From Branchiostoma floridae (lineage: Eukaryota; Chordata; Leptocardii; Amphioxiformes; Branchiostomatidae): a stretch of 64,000 nt of DNA. The stretch covers positions 22,620,770-22,684,769 of the forward strand of contig NC_049981.1 in NCBI RefSeq assembly GCF_000003815.2, written 5' to 3'. The position numbers and the translations under genes were made by a program. The notes below the pieces were generated by a model. It was given only the letters and a program-made list of their open reading frames with translations, made no database searches and was not told the DNA's origin. Positions 63,847-64,000 of the stretch are shown here, in pieces (position 1 is the first letter of the stretch; every line of letters starts with the position of its first letter).

Positions 63847-64000
63847 GTACGTCCTTCCAACTCTTTTAATTCACCACCGTTGATTAATGGCGTTGGCTAC
63901 AACGACATTGAATAATAATCTTATTAGAAACTCTACAGGGACAACAGTGTTCGCCGGGTATTAAAGGGGATGAATAGTCGGTGCTTTATTATATCATGTA

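Overview
This is eukaryotic, animal-type DNA. Two multi-exon genes on the + strand have GT..AG introns whose phases all match, and they sit in a background dense with transposon relics. The best inference for the source is a cephalochordate (amphioxus, Branchiostoma-like) or a related marine deuterostome. The reasons are a chordate-type synaptotagmin-15 gene, tRNA-derived SINEs with a shared core, CR1/L2-like LINE 3' ends, many foldback MITEs and a Helitron-like element with core tandem repeats. The species cannot be proved from this window.

Positions 1-27800 hold no gene I can support beyond one weak candidate terminal exon at 23549-23702. The region is a repeat archive. It holds a mariner-like element with long inverted repeats (1416-2339), a 105-137 bp tandem array (9105-9760), a Helitron/pearl-like element with about 160 bp core repeats (9870-10660), a tRNA-derived SINE (11887-12345) and an 89 bp satellite (12550-13290). 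The most striking object is a 5450 bp unit (15668-21117) with perfect 51 bp terminal inverted repeats and matching AAGG flanks. It encloses about 38 copies of a 105 bp satellite. A second SINE (21700-21990) and the 3' part of a CR1/L2-like LINE (24075-24890) follow.

Positions 27878-42868 hold a complete synaptotagmin-15-like gene of nine coding exons. Joining the exons gives exactly 1320 bases, or 439 residues plus stop: a short N-terminus, one membrane segment, a linker, C2A and C2B. The first exon lies 7.1 kb upstream of the second and is inferred. The introns carry a LINE 3' end abutting a splice donor, three related foldback elements in one intron, and a TIR element next to a minus-strand SINE.

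Positions 42869-48300 are intergenic, with the presumed SYT15 3'UTR, two long foldback elements and a tRNA-like SINE head.

Positions 48559-63846 hold the first eight coding exons (493 codons) of an M1-family aminopeptidase N-like type II membrane metallopeptidase. The gene runs off the right edge. The zinc site HELAH..E and the catalytic tyrosine are present, but two normally conserved active-site positions differ: GAMEN is GAMEH, and the residue after HELAH is Met instead of Gln. Its introns also hold a LINE relic 14 bases from an acceptor, a perfect 54 bp palindrome, MITEs, a (GT)n tract and a fresh 163 bp tandem duplication.

The two genes share orientation but no evident functional link: one is a membrane-trafficking C2 protein, the other a cell-surface peptidase.
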